Assembly: GCA_965198655.1 (NCBI GenBank)
Contig: OZ240668.1
Span: 2,170,001 to 2,234,000, forward strand
Length of the DNA: 64,000 nt
Direction of reading: 5' to 3'
Source of the DNA: Lichenicola sp965198655
Lineage (GTDB): Bacteria; Pseudomonadota; Alphaproteobacteria; Acetobacterales; Acetobacteraceae
Numbering within the stretch: position 1 is the first letter of the stretch; every line of letters starts with the position of its first letter. Positions 32,979 to 42,275 of the stretch are shown here, one piece after another. The notes beneath the pieces are model-generated. The model saw only the letters and a program-made list of their open reading frames with translations, had not been told where the DNA came from and made no database searches. The position numbers were made by a program, and so were the translations under genes.

Positions 32979-34004
32979 ATGCAACAGGTTGCGGTCATCA
33001 CCGGAGGAAGTGCGGGAATTGGCCGCGCTACCGCGCGCGCCCTGGTCGAACGCGGCTATGCGGTCGGCCTGCTCGCCCGCGGCGCCGAGCGCCTGGAGCA
33101 GGCGCGGACCGAGCTGGAACAGAAGAACGGCCGCGTGCACGTCGTGGTGGCCGACGTGGCGGACGCGGACGCGGTGGAACGGGCGGCGAGCGAGATCGAG
33201 ACGGCGCTCGGCCCGATCACGCTGTGGATCAACAACGCCATGGCGACGGTGTACAGCCCGATCCGCAAGCTGGACGCGGCTGAGCTGAAGCGCGTCACGG
33301 AGGTGACCTATCTCGGCGCCGTCAACGGTACCCTGACGGCGCTCCGGCACATGCAGGGCGGCACGATCGTCCAGGTCAGCTCTGTGCTGGCGTGGCGGGC
33401 GATCCCGATCCAGGGGGCGTATTGCGGCGCCAAGTTCGCGCTGCGCGGCTTCACCGAGTCGCTGCGGGCGGAGCTGATACACGACCGCAGCCCGCTGCAC
33501 CTGACCATGGTGCACCTGCCGGCGATCAACACCCCGCAGTTCGGCTGGGCCCGGAACAAGACCGGGCAGAAGCCGATGGCACCGAGCCCGTACCAGCCGG
33601 AAGTGGCGGCGGATGCGATCGTCTACGCGGCGACGCACCGCCGGCGCGACGTGTTCGTCGGCTCGTCCACGCCGCCCACCATCGTCGCGTCGCGGCTGGC
33701 GCCCGGCGTGATCGACCAAGTGCTGGCACGCAAGGGCTACTCGTCGCAGCTCAGCGCGCTGCCGGTTCCGGACAGCGAGGGCAACCTGTTCGAGCCCGCC
33801 CCCGGCGGCGGCCAGGCCGCACGGGGCAGCTTCGACGCCGGGGCGAAGGAGCGGCGCGACATCTACACCAGCCGCCAGGGGGACGTCGTCGCCGCCAGCC
33901 TGCTGCTGGTCGGCGCCATCAGCCTGCAGATGCTGGCCACCTCGCCGCTGGTGGCGGGACCGATGTTCGTGGCGCGCGCGATGCTGCGACGGGCGTCGCG
34001 CTAA
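32979..34004 (+). CDS. Short-chain dehydrogenase/reductase with a C-terminal membrane segment
   Basis: NAD(P)-dependent oxidoreductase of unknown substrate. The 341-residue protein has the Rossmann motif VITGGSAGIGRATARALVER (residues about 6-25), DVADADAVERAA, WINNAMATVYSPI (NNAG position), QVSSVLAWRAIPIQGAYCGAKFA with catalytic Ser, Tyr and Lys, and LPAINTPQF. About 90 extra residues follow the catalytic domain, ending in a hydrophobic stretch (DVVAASLLLVGAISLQMLA), a form seen in several proteobacterial SDRs. It stands alone. Confidence 0.88.
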   Translation: MQQVAVITGGSAGIGRATARALVERGYAVGLLARGAERLEQARTELEQKNGRVHVVVADVADADAVERAASEIETALGPITLWINNAMATVYSPIRKLDAAELKRVTEVTYLGAVNGTLTALRHMQGGTIVQVSSVLAWRAIPIQGAYCGAKFALRGFTESLRAELIHDRSPLHLTMVHLPAINTPQFGWARNKTGQKPMAPSPYQPEVAADAIVYAATHRRRDVFVGSSTPPTIVASRLAPGVIDQVLARKGYSSQLSALPVPDSEGNLFEPAPGGGQAARGSFDAGAKERRDIYTSRQGDVVAASLLLVGAISLQMLATSPLVAGPMFVARAMLRRASR

Positions 34005-34035
34005 CGGGGCGGCGCCCGCTCGCTCGCCTGGACGA

Positions 34036-34245
34036 TCAGGACTTCTTCAGCTCGTCCGGCTTGTGGACCGCCGGCTTTCCGGTCTTGTCGCTCTTGACCA
34101 CGACCTGTGGTGCGTCCTTGGACGCGTGCGAGGTGTGGCCTTTGATCCTGGTGGTGCCGGTGACCACCTTTTCGACCGTGCCCTCCACCTGCCCCTGGGC
34201 GGCGTCCCACTTGACCTTGGCACCCTTCTTCGGCGGCGACGCCAT
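34036..34245 (-). CDS. HVA1/TUDOR-like small protein (DUF2945 type)
   Basis: A 69-residue basic protein: MASPPKKGAKVKWDAAQGQV and then EGTVEKVVTGTTRIKGHTSHASKDAPQ, VVKSDKTGKPAVHKPDELKK. This is the pattern of the hypervirulence-associated TUDOR-like family, which is widespread and of unknown biochemical role. ATG 34245 has AAGGAGAT 6 bases upstream, which favours it over an in-frame start at 34278. Confidence 0.85.
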   Translation of the reverse strand: MASPPKKGAKVKWDAAQGQVEGTVEKVVTGTTRIKGHTSHASKDAPQVVVKSDKTGKPAVHKPDELKKS

Positions 34246-34318
34246 GTCGATCTCCTTGTGAACTTGGACCGCCAACATCGGTCGCCCGCGAAGGTTCGCG
34301 ATCCTGCCGGCGTTCCGG

Positions 34319-35041
34319 CTATTGTCCCGTGGCCGGCAGCAGGGCGGCTACGTAGCCCGCGACGTTGACGGCGTTGTGCGTGACGATGCCTCCGAGCAGG
34401 CTGGAACTCCCGACGCGGATCAGCGCGAGCAGGAGGCCCATCAGCAGGACGAATGGCGCCGCCCCGATCACCCAGCCCAGATGGCCGTGCTCGATGGTGA
34501 CCACATGTCCCATAGTGAATTGGAGCGTGGTGATGGCGACCGGCAGCGTCCACACCGGCAGGCCGAACCGCACCATCGGGTAGCCGCGCGCGAGAAGCGC
34601 CATGAAGATGCCGCGGAAAGCCAGCTCCTCGTCCAGACCGGGCATGGTGGCCTGATAAACGATCGTTTCGACGCTCGGTCTCAGGTTGGGCCCGAGCACG
34701 AGGACGAAGACGAACAGCAGGCCGACGATCAGGCCGAGGAGGGAACGACCCCAGCCGGATCGTCCATGCGGCAGGACCAGCCCGACCTCCCGTCGCGTGA
34801 GACGCAGAACGGGAAGAACGGCGAGTCCAACCACGATGGACGCAAGCTTGCCGATCCAGTTCCAGTGGCCGACGCGCCAGCCCAGCGAGAGCGGGAGGAT
34901 GAGGACGGCCGTCTGTATCATGGCGACCGCGACGAACGCGACGAGTGGACCGAGGCGCCGTTCGGTCGCGAACGGGTAGGCGATCGACACCAGGCCGGCG
35001 GTGAGCAGGAGGATGAAGGTCTCGTAGACGATGAGGTCCAT
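34319..35041 (-). CDS. CPBP-family intramembrane metalloprotease
   Basis: A 240-residue polytopic membrane protein. The CPBP signatures are present: motif 1 MPGLDEELAFRGIFMALLA (EExxxR type) and motif 4 GIVTHNAVN (HxxxN). FTMGHV supplies the middle His. Relatives include CAAX proteases and bacteriocin-processing or self-immunity proteins. The substrate is unknown. ATG 35041 (MDLIVYETFILLL) was chosen, as the longer frame to 35113 adds non-hydrophobic residues. It stands alone. Confidence 0.85.
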   Translation of the reverse strand: MDLIVYETFILLLTAGLVSIAYPFATERRLGPLVAFVAVAMIQTAVLILPLSLGWRVGHWNWIGKLASIVVGLAVLPVLRLTRREVGLVLPHGRSGWGRSLLGLIVGLLFVFVLVLGPNLRPSVETIVYQATMPGLDEELAFRGIFMALLARGYPMVRFGLPVWTLPVAITTLQFTMGHVVTIEHGHLGWVIGAAPFVLLMGLLLALIRVGSSSLLGGIVTHNAVNVAGYVAALLPATGQ

Positions 35042-35241
35042 GACGCCATGCCTCGTGAAACTCAGGCACCCTAAGTCGCGACAGGCCCAAATGTCTCCGG
35101 AACAGTGGTCCATGCCGTCGCACGCCGTGCGGCTTGACCACGCGGCGCGACGCGGCCATGGCCCATCCGGACGACGCGGGACCGGCGGAACCTTCCCCCG
35201 CCTCGGCTCCTCTATGCCTCGTTCGATCGAGGAGAAAACCC

Positions 35242-35727
35242 ATGGACCAGAACAAGACCGCCAAGCTGTGGTCGATGATGAAGGACGCCAAGTTCGCCAT
35301 GCTCACCACCGACGACGGCGAGCACCTGCGGGCGCGGCCGATGGCGGCCAGCCAGAAGGAGTTCGACGGCACGCTGTGGTTCTTCACCCGCCGCAGCGCG
35401 CCCAAGGTGGACGAAGTCGAGGCCGAGCACCGGGTGGGCGTGACCTATGCCAATCCCGACAGCCAGAACTACGTGTCGCTGTCCGGCCACGCCACGCTGG
35501 TGCAGGACAAGGCGGCGATCGACGCGCATTGGAGCGACATCCTCACCACCTGGTTCCCCAACGGCAAGGACGACCCGGACGTCGCCCTGCTGCGGGTGGA
35601 GGTGTCCGAGGCCGAGTACTGGGACGCGCCGAACTCCACCATGGTGCACGCCTACGGCTACCTGAAGGCGAAGCTCACCGGCATCCCGCCCAAGGGCGGC
35701 GAGAACGAGAAGGTGCACCTCCGCTAG
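35242..35727 (+). CDS. Pyridoxamine-5'-phosphate-oxidase-like general stress protein
   Basis: A 161-residue flavin-binding split-barrel protein of the general-stress-protein-26 type. Features are KLWSMMKDAKFAMLTTDDGEHLRARPM, LWFFTRRSAPKVDEVEAEHRVGVTYANP, YVSLSGHATLVQDKAAIDAHW and WFPNGKDDPDVALLRVEVSEAEYWDAP. The C-terminus has the usual LKAKLTG. GAGGAGAAAACCC precedes ATG 35242. It ends about 20 bases before the putative promoter of the cobalamin operon and is not part of it. Confidence 0.88.
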   Translation: MDQNKTAKLWSMMKDAKFAMLTTDDGEHLRARPMAASQKEFDGTLWFFTRRSAPKVDEVEAEHRVGVTYANPDSQNYVSLSGHATLVQDKAAIDAHWSDILTTWFPNGKDDPDVALLRVEVSEAEYWDAPNSTMVHAYGYLKAKLTGIPPKGGENEKVHLR

Positions 35728-35744
35728 CGCGTTCGCCTGCGGCT

Positions 35745-35774
35745 TTGACGCTGGACGGTCGAAGCCGCTACACC
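35745..35774 (+). promoter_or_regulatory. Candidate promoter of the riboswitch-controlled cob operon
   Basis: TTGACG (35745-35750) and TACACC (35769-35774) with an 18-base spacer, placed so that transcription would begin about where the riboswitch starts. The -10 matches consensus at only three positions. Confidence 0.4.
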
Positions 35775-35781
35775 TCCCCTC

Positions 35782-35980
35782 GATGGTCCCTTCGAGAGAA
35801 GGGTGAAAAGGGAAGACGGTGCGGGCGCTGCCCCATTCCGTCGCTGCCCCCGCAACTGTAGGCGGTGAGCGGTCCGCGCGAAGCCACTGGCGACCACCTG
35901 GTCGCCGGGAAGGCAGTCGGGCCGTGCGGGCCGAGCCGGGCAACCGGTTCGGTCCGGATCCGCAAGCCAGGAGACCTGCC
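35782..35980 (+). promoter_or_regulatory. Cobalamin (B12) riboswitch
   Basis: The conserved core of the cobalamin aptamer is present in order: GTGAAAAGGGAAGACGGTG, GCTGCCCCCGCAACTGTAGG, GAAGCCACTGG, GCCGGGAAGGC and the B12 box GCCAGGAGACCTGCC at 35966-35980. Binding of adenosylcobalamin should reduce expression of the downstream DUF1636-cobW-cobN genes. The J-region before CGCAACTGTA has an extra partial duplicate of GCTGCCCC, which is slightly unusual. Confidence 0.95.
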
Positions 35981-35986
35981 ATCGAC

Positions 35987-36004
35987 GCCGGCCGCGAGGC
36001 CGGC
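35987..36004 (+). promoter_or_regulatory. Hairpin after the B12 aptamer, possible expression platform
   Basis: GCCGGCC-GCGA-GGCCGGC is a perfect 7-bp stem with a GNRA tetraloop, 6 bases past the B12 box. There is no T-run, so it may act on translation or be a loop partner rather than a terminator. The next gene starts only at 36144; 36005-36143 shows no coding frame. Confidence 0.4.
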
Positions 36005-36143
36005 CCATCCGTGCGGTCCGGCGGGGTGCCCGGGACGCGGCGATACGCGTCGTATCGGCTGCCGTGCCCGCACGGCGGCGGACCCGAGCCCCCATGCCTG
36101 CCGTCCGGATGGTCCGGGCGGTGCCGCTCGCACCGGGGGTTCC

Positions 36144-36542
36144 GTGTCCGAAGCCGAGACCGTGCTGACCGTCTGCACCACCTGCCGCATGGGCAACGCC
36201 AAACGCGAGGACGTGCCGGTGCCGGGCCAGGTGCTGCACGACCGCTTGGCAGCACTCCTGGCGCAGGCGGACGGCAGCGCGCTGCGCCTGCACGGCGTCG
36301 AATGCCTGGCCGTGTGCAACGACGGCTGCGCCGCCGCCATCGTTGAGCCGGGCAAGTGGTCCTATCTGCTCGGCCGGCTGACGCCGGACAAGGCGGCGGA
36401 CCTGCTCCAGTTCGCCGGCAGCTACCGGCAGTCCCGCACCGGCACGGTGATGCCGTCGAAGCGGGCGGCCTCCCTGGCCGACATGATCCTGGGCCGGGTT
36501 CCGACCCTGGCCCCGACCCTGGCCAAGGACGCCGCGGCGTGA
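36144..36542 (+). CDS. DUF1636 family metal-binding protein
   Basis: A 132-residue protein with the family's cysteine pattern: LTVCTTCRMGNAKRED near the N-terminus and VECLAVCNDGCAAAIVEPGKWSYL. It resembles a thioredoxin-like ferredoxin fold. This family is regularly found beside cobW and cobN and is presumed to help cobalt insertion or metal sensing; its biochemical role is not known. GTG 36144 follows CGGGGG. It overlaps cobW by 4 bases (GTGA) and is the first gene after the riboswitch. Confidence 0.88.
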   Translation: MSEAETVLTVCTTCRMGNAKREDVPVPGQVLHDRLAALLAQADGSALRLHGVECLAVCNDGCAAAIVEPGKWSYLLGRLTPDKAADLLQFAGSYRQSRTGTVMPSKRAASLADMILGRVPTLAPTLAKDAAA

Positions 36543-37603
36543 ACGCCGTCCCGCCCGCTCCCGCCGCCGTGCCGGCCAAGATCCCGACCACGATCGTCAC
36601 CGGCTTCCTCGGCGCCGGCAAGACTACCCTGCTGCGCCACGTGCTGGCCCATGCCGGTGGACGGCGGATCGCGGTGATCGTGAACGAGTTCGGCACGCTC
36701 GGCATCGACGGCGAGACGCTGCGCGCCTGCGGCATCCCCGGCTGCGCCGACGAGGACATCGTCGAGCTGTCCAACGGCTGCCTGTGCTGCACCGTCGCCG
36801 ACGACTTCCTGCCCACCATCGAGGCGCTGCTGGACCGTCCGAACCCGCCGGAGCACATCGTCATCGAGACCTCAGGCCTGGCCCTGCCCAAGCCGCTGCT
36901 CAAGGCGTTCGGCTGGCCGTCGATCCGCACCCGGGTCACGGTGGACGGCGTGGTGGCGGTGGTGGACGCGCCAGCGGTGGCGGCCGGCCGGTTCGCCGAT
37001 GATCCCCAGGCGGTGGCGGCGCAGCGCGCGGCCGACCAGGCGCTCGATCACGACAACCCGCTGGCCGAGGTGTACGAGGACCAGCTGATGTCGGCCGACC
37101 TGGTGGTGCTGAACAAGGCCGACCTGCTCGACGACGCGGCCTTGGCGGCGCTAGAGGCCGCGATCGCCGGGCAGATCCCGCGCGCGGTCAAGCTGCTCCG
37201 CACCACCGAGGGGCGCCTGGACCCGTCGGTGCTGCTGGGCCTGGAAGCCGGCGCCGAGGACGACCTCGCCGGCCGACCGTCGCACCACGACGCCGAGGAC
37301 GGCGCGCACGAGCACGACGACTTCGAAAGCTTTGTGATCCCGCTCGGGTTCGTGCCGAGCGCGGAGGTGCTGCTGGCCCGCCTGCAGGCCGCCACCGCCG
37401 CGCACGACGTGCTGCGGATGAAGGGCTTCGCCGCCCTGGACGGCCGCCCGATGCGGCTCGCGGTGCAGGGTGTCGGCACTCGCTTCCGGCACCAGTTCGA
37501 CCGTGCCTGGACGCCGGGCGAGGACCGGGCCGGCGCAATGGTGGTGATCGGGCGCACGGGGCTGGACCGGGAGGCGATCGCCGCGATCGTCCAGGGCAGG
37601 TAG
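36539..37603 (+). CDS. cobW: CobW, GTPase of the COG0523 metallochaperone family
   Basis: Thought to deliver cobalt for corrin synthesis in a GTP-dependent way. The 354-residue protein has the P-loop TGFLGAGKTTLLRHVLAH, VNEFGTLGIDGE, the metal-binding GCLCCTV (CxCC), IETSGLALPKPLL, and VVLNKADLLD for guanine recognition. A His/Asp-rich stretch (SHHDAEDGAHEHDD) precedes the C-terminal domain. GTG start overlapping the DUF1636 stop. Confidence 0.95.
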   Translation: MNAVPPAPAAVPAKIPTTIVTGFLGAGKTTLLRHVLAHAGGRRIAVIVNEFGTLGIDGETLRACGIPGCADEDIVELSNGCLCCTVADDFLPTIEALLDRPNPPEHIVIETSGLALPKPLLKAFGWPSIRTRVTVDGVVAVVDAPAVAAGRFADDPQAVAAQRAADQALDHDNPLAEVYEDQLMSADLVVLNKADLLDDAALAALEAAIAGQIPRAVKLLRTTEGRLDPSVLLGLEAGAEDDLAGRPSHHDAEDGAHEHDDFESFVIPLGFVPSAEVLLARLQAATAAHDVLRMKGFAALDGRPMRLAVQGVGTRFRHQFDRAWTPGEDRAGAMVVIGRTGLDREAIAAIVQGR

Positions 37604-37614
37604 GCCGCCCCCGG

Positions 37615-40600
37615 ATGCACCTGCTGGTCCGTGAAACGCGCAGCCTGGACGAGCAGGAGCAGGCGGACGACCTCGGCCATGCTCCGGCGGACGTGGTAGT
37701 GCTGTCGTTCTCCGATAGCGACCTGGCCGGTCTCGCCGCGTCGTGGGAGGCGATGCCGGCCTTCGCGCGCCCGTCGCTGCGGCTGGCCAGCCTGGCGCGG
37801 CTGCGCCATCCGATGTCGGTCGACCTTTACGTCGAGAACACGGTCGCGGGCTCGGGCTGCGTGCTGGTGCGCCTGCTGGGCGGACTGGATTATTGGCGCT
37901 ACGGCGCGGAGGAGCTGGCCTCGACCTGCCGCCGCCATGGGGTGCCGCTGGCACTGGTGCCGGGCGACGCGCGGGATGACGGGCGGTTGGCCGAGCTGTC
38001 CACGGTCGCAGCACCGGTGCTGGCCCGGCTCGACGGCTTCCTGCGTCACGGCGGGCCGCGCAACGTCCAGGCGGCGATCGCCCTGCTCGGTCACCTGGCC
38101 GGGTGCTGGGCGGACGAGGGTGCGGAGCCGCTGCCGGTGCCCGCCGCCGGCATCCATCGCAGCACGCCTCTGGATGGCCGGCCGCGCGCCACGGTGCTGT
38201 TCTACCGCTCGCACCTCCTGGCGAACGACATCGCCCCGTTCGAGGCGCTGGCGGACGCGCTGGAAGCGCGCGCGCTGGCGCCGGAGCTGCTCTACGCCGC
38301 CTCGCTCAAGGACCCGGAGGCGGCCGGCTTCGTCGCCGGCCGGCTCGCGGCCACGCGTCCGGCGGTGGTGCTGAACGCGACCTTCTTCTCCGCGCGGCGC
38401 GACGCCGGCTCGCCGCTGGACGAAGCCGACGCGCCGGTGCTGCAGCTGCTGCAGCCGGTCGGCGGCGAGGCGGCGTGGCGGGACAGCGCGCGCGGGCTGT
38501 CGCAGACCGACCTCGCCATGCAGGTGGTGCTGCCGGAGCTGGACGGGCGGCTGTCGTCCGGCGCGATCTCGTTCAAGGACGGCCGGGACCATGCCGTGCT
38601 GCCGGGACACGTGGAAGCGGTCAACCGGCCACACGCGGGCGGGATCGACCTCGCGGCGGACCGGGCGGCCGGCTGGGCACGGCTCAGCCGGACGGCGGCG
38701 GCGGAGCGCCGGGTGGCAATCGTGCTGTCGGACTATCCCGGGCTCGGCGGGGAGGTCGCCCACGCGGTCGGGCTGGACAGCTTCGCCAGCCTCCACGCGA
38801 TCCTCGGCGCGCTGTCGGCGGCGGGCTACGCCACCGGCGCGGTGCCGGGACAGACCGCGCTGGTGCAGGCGCTGTGCCACGCGGCGCCGGCGCCGGTGCT
38901 GTCGGTCGCCCGCTACCGGGCCCTGTTCGACGCCCTGCCCGCCAGCCTGCGCAAGTCCGTGTGCGCGGCCTGGGGGGCGCCGGAGGCCGATCCGGCGGTG
39001 GCGGACGGCTGGTTCACCGCACGGTACCTCCTTCTGGGCAGGCTCGTGCTGGCGGTGCAGCCCGATCGCGGGTCGGCGCTGGGCCGCAAGACTAGCTACC
39101 ACGATCCGGCGCTGCCGCCGCGCCACGCCTTTGTCGCCTTTGCCCTGTGGCTGCGGGACGAGGTCGGCGTGCACGCGCTGGTGCATCTCGGCACGCACGG
39201 CACGCTGGAATGGCTGCCGGGCAAGGCGACCGCGTTGTCCGGAGCGTGCGCGCCGGCGGCGCTCCTGCGCGGGACGCCGGTGATCTACCCGTTCATCGTC
39301 AACAACCCGGGCGAGGCGGCGGCGGCAAAGCGGCGCCTTGGCGCAGTCACGGTCGGCCACCTGACCCCGCCGGTGGCCGCCGCCGGCAGCCACGGCGCGG
39401 CGCGCGAGCTGGAACGCCTGCTCGACGACTACGCCGCCGCCGACGGGCTGGACCGGAGGCGGGCCGCCATCCTGCGCGGCGAGATCCTCGACCGCGCCGA
39501 GGCGGCCGGGCTGCTGGACGAGGCCGGATTGCTACGGGCGGAGACCGGCGACGTGGAGGCGCTGGCGCGGCTCGACGCCTACCTGTGCGACGTGAAGGCG
39601 CTGCAGATCCGCGACGGGCTGCACGTGTTCGGCAGCCCTCCCGCCTCGCCTGCCGCCCTGCTGGACGCGATGCGCCGCGCGCTGCCGGATGCGGACACGC
39701 ATCGGATCGAGGCCGACCTCGCGGCCAGTGGCCCTGCGGAGATGCGCGCCCTGCTCGACGCCCTGGACGGCAGGTTCGTGGCTCCCGGCCCGTCCGGCGC
39801 GCCTACGCGCGGCCGCGCCGACGTGCTGCCCACCGGCCGCAACCTGTTCAGCCTCGACCCGCGCGCCATTCCGACCCGGGCGGCGATGCTGCTGGCCGGC
39901 AAGGCGGCTTCGGTGCTGCTCGACCGGCACCGCCAGGACCAGGGCGACTGGCTGCGGCGCGTGGTGATCGACCTGTGGGGCTCGACCAGCCTGCGCACCG
40001 GCGGCGAGGATCTCGGCCTGGCGCTGCTGCTGATGGGGGTGGAGCCGGTGTGGGACGATGGCTCCGGCCGGGTGTCGGGGATCGAGATCGTGCCGCTGGC
40101 GCTGCTGGACCGGCCGCGCGTGGACGTGACGCTGCGCATCTCGGGCTTCTTCCGCGACGCGTTTCCGGGCCAGATCGCCTTGTTCGACCAGGCGGTCGAG
40201 GCGGTGGCGTCGCGGGACGAGGGCGAGGACTGGAACCCGCTGGCGCACGCAGCCCGGGGACTGGAGGGGGCTGCGCGCGCGGCGGCGACGGCGCGTATCT
40301 TCGGCGCGGCGCCGGGCAGCTACGGCACCGGGATCGAGGACCGGCTGGCGCGCGGCGCCTGGGACGACGCAGGGGAGCTGGGGCAGGCCTATCTCGACGG
40401 CGGGGCGTTCGGATATGGCGGCGGCCGCGACGGCCGGAGCGATCCGACGGGTTTCGCCGCCCTGGTCGCGAACGCGGAGGCGCTGGTGCACGTGCAGGAC
40501 CACGCCGAGACCGACCTGCTGGACGGGCTCGACGCGGCCGCGCACGAGGGCGGCTTCGCGGCGGCGGCGGCGCTGCTCGGCGCAGCACCCGTGCTCTACC

Positions 40601-40977
40601 ACGCCGACACCTCCAGGCCGGACGGGCCGCGCCTGCGCCTGGTCGCGGAGGAGGTCGCCAGGGTGGTGCGCGGGCGCGCCGCCAACCCCGCCTGGATCGC
40701 CGGCATGACGCGGCACGGCTACCGAGGTGCTGCCGAGATCGCCCGCACGGTGGACGCGCTGCACGCCTTTGCCGGCCTGGTGCCGGGCCGGTTCGACCGG
40801 CAGTTCGAGCTGTTGTTCGACGCCACGTTGGGCGACCCCGCCATCGAGCGCTTCCTGCGCGAGGCCAACCCCGACGCCCATGCGGCGATGCGGTCCCGCT
40901 TCGAGGAGGCGCGCCGTCGCGGGCTGTGGCAGCCGCGCCGCAACAGCGTGTCGGCGTTGTTGGAGGCGGGAGCGTGA
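37615..40977 (+). CDS. cobN: Cobaltochelatase large subunit CobN
   Basis: Inserts Co2+ into hydrogenobyrinate a,c-diamide, with ATP hydrolysis by the CobS and CobT chelatase subunits. The 1120-residue protein is a little short of the usual 1200-1270. Signatures include VLFYRSHLLANDIAPFEAL, VLQLLQPVGG, VALVHLGTHGTLEWLPGK-like VHLGTHGTLEWLPGK, VIYPFIVNNPGEAAAAKRR and RNLFSLDPRAIPT. The C-terminal part has VLYHADTSRPDGPRLR and EVARVVRGRAANPAW. It lies 11 bases after cobW and overlaps cobG by 4 bases. No ATPase subunit genes occur in the window. Confidence 0.96.
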   Translation: MHLLVRETRSLDEQEQADDLGHAPADVVVLSFSDSDLAGLAASWEAMPAFARPSLRLASLARLRHPMSVDLYVENTVAGSGCVLVRLLGGLDYWRYGAEELASTCRRHGVPLALVPGDARDDGRLAELSTVAAPVLARLDGFLRHGGPRNVQAAIALLGHLAGCWADEGAEPLPVPAAGIHRSTPLDGRPRATVLFYRSHLLANDIAPFEALADALEARALAPELLYAASLKDPEAAGFVAGRLAATRPAVVLNATFFSARRDAGSPLDEADAPVLQLLQPVGGEAAWRDSARGLSQTDLAMQVVLPELDGRLSSGAISFKDGRDHAVLPGHVEAVNRPHAGGIDLAADRAAGWARLSRTAAAERRVAIVLSDYPGLGGEVAHAVGLDSFASLHAILGALSAAGYATGAVPGQTALVQALCHAAPAPVLSVARYRALFDALPASLRKSVCAAWGAPEADPAVADGWFTARYLLLGRLVLAVQPDRGSALGRKTSYHDPALPPRHAFVAFALWLRDEVGVHALVHLGTHGTLEWLPGKATALSGACAPAALLRGTPVIYPFIVNNPGEAAAAKRRLGAVTVGHLTPPVAAAGSHGAARELERLLDDYAAADGLDRRRAAILRGEILDRAEAAGLLDEAGLLRAETGDVEALARLDAYLCDVKALQIRDGLHVFGSPPASPAALLDAMRRALPDADTHRIEADLAASGPAEMRALLDALDGRFVAPGPSGAPTRGRADVLPTGRNLFSLDPRAIPTRAAMLLAGKAASVLLDRHRQDQGDWLRRVVIDLWGSTSLRTGGEDLGLALLLMGVEPVWDDGSGRVSGIEIVPLALLDRPRVDVTLRISGFFRDAFPGQIALFDQAVEAVASRDEGEDWNPLAHAARGLEGAARAAATARIFGAAPGSYGTGIEDRLARGAWDDAGELGQAYLDGGAFGYGGGRDGRSDPTGFAALVANAEALVHVQDHAETDLLDGLDAAAHEGGFAAAAALLGAAPVLYHADTSRPDGPRLRLVAEEVARVVRGRAANPAWIAGMTRHGYRGAAEIARTVDALHAFAGLVPGRFDRQFELLFDATLGDPAIERFLREANPDAHAAMRSRFEEARRRGLWQPRRNSVSALLEAGA

Positions 40978-42275
40978 GCGAGGCCGTGCGACCGGCTCCG
41001 GCGCGGCAGGGAACGCGCGGCTGGTGCCCCAGCCTGTTCGAGCCGATGGCGTCGGGCGACGGCCTGCTGCTGCGCATCAAGCCCCGCGACGCGCGGCTCG
41101 ACGCCGCGTCGGCCCGGCTGCTGGCGGACGCCGCGCGGCGGCACGGCAACGGCGCGATCGAGCTCACCAACCGGGGCAACCTGCAGTTCCGCGGCTTCAC
41201 CGCGTCGTCGGCGGCGGCATTCGCGGAGGGGGCGGTCGCCGCCGGCCTGGCGGATGCGGACCGGTTGGCAGAGAAGCGCAACGTGCTGGTCTCGCCGCTG
41301 GCCGGCGCAGATCCGGGCTGCGCGCCCGATACCCTCGCCGTCGCCGCGGCGCTGCGAGCCGCGCTGGCCGACGACCAGGGCCTCGACCGGCTGCCGGGCA
41401 AGTTCGGCTTCGTGGTCGACGGCGGCGGCGCGCTCGGCCTCCATGCGGTTCGCGGCGACGTCGCGCTGCGGGCAGCGGGCGCCGGCTGGCGGGTGGAAGC
41501 GGGAGGAAGCGCTGCGGCCTACGACGTGAGCCGGGCGCCCGGTCTGGCCCTGCGCCTGGCGCAGGCGGCGCTCGCGCACGACCCGCCGCTCAGGCCGGCG
41601 CGGGATCCCGGACACGGTGCGCGGTTGTTCCGCGCCGCCGGGCTGGATTGCGAGCCGGTTCCGCCGCCATCGGGAACCGTGCCGGCCGCGGTCGGCCCGC
41701 TGCCCGGTGGCGCGTTCGGCGTCGGCGTTCCGCCGGGACGGCTCGACGCGTCGCTGCTGACGATGCTGGCCGAGCTGTCGGACCAATGCGGCGACGGCAT
41801 CCTGCGCATCACCCCGTGGCGGTCGATCCTGCTCGCCGGTCTGCGCCCCGGCGACGAGGCCGTGCTGCGGGACGCGTTGCCGGACGCGCTGCTCGATCCT
41901 GCGGACCCGCGCCTGCGCGTCGCCTCGTGCATCGGAGCACCCGGTTGCGCGCGGGCGGCCCGGCCGGCGCCGGCGGATGCGGCCAGGCTGGGCGCGCTGC
42001 TGGCGCGGGACCGCAGCACCGGCACGGTCCTGCACGTGTCCGGCTGCGCCAAGGGCTGCGGCCATCCCGGGCCGGCGCCGCTGACCCTGGTCGGCCGCGG
42101 CGACGGCTACGACCTGGTGCGGAACGGGCGGGCCGGCGACGAGCCGGCGCTGCGCGGCATCGGCCTCGACGCGCTGGGTCCCGACGCCCTGCGTCCCGAC
42201 GCCCTGGGCCTCGACACCCTGATCGCCCTGCTGGGCCGGATGCCCCCGACCGTGGACGCGGGTTCCGCGCCGTGA
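40974..42275 (+). CDS. cobG: Precorrin-3B synthase CobG
   Basis: Oxygen-dependent monooxygenase that makes precorrin-3B, the step that marks the aerobic route. The 433-residue protein resembles sulfite/nitrite reductases: GWCPSLFEPMASGDGLLLRI, IELTNRGNLQFRGF, a duplicated half (GILRITPWRSILLAGL) and the cluster-binding cysteines CIGAPGCARA and CAKGCGHPG. Near the C-terminus there is a short repeat (LDALGPDALRPDALGLDTL). GTG start overlapping cobN, GTGA overlap with cobH. Confidence 0.93.
   Translation: MSEAVRPAPARQGTRGWCPSLFEPMASGDGLLLRIKPRDARLDAASARLLADAARRHGNGAIELTNRGNLQFRGFTASSAAAFAEGAVAAGLADADRLAEKRNVLVSPLAGADPGCAPDTLAVAAALRAALADDQGLDRLPGKFGFVVDGGGALGLHAVRGDVALRAAGAGWRVEAGGSAAAYDVSRAPGLALRLAQAALAHDPPLRPARDPGHGARLFRAAGLDCEPVPPPSGTVPAAVGPLPGGAFGVGVPPGRLDASLLTMLAELSDQCGDGILRITPWRSILLAGLRPGDEAVLRDALPDALLDPADPRLRVASCIGAPGCARAARPAPADAARLGALLARDRSTGTVLHVSGCAKGCGHPGPAPLTLVGRGDGYDLVRNGRAGDEPALRGIGLDALGPDALRPDALGLDTLIALLGRMPPTVDAGSAP

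Noticed and set aside
37048..39393. 781-codon minus-strand frame over cobW-cobN
   Set aside because: Antisense to conserved cob enzymes, arginine- and glutamine-rich without motifs.
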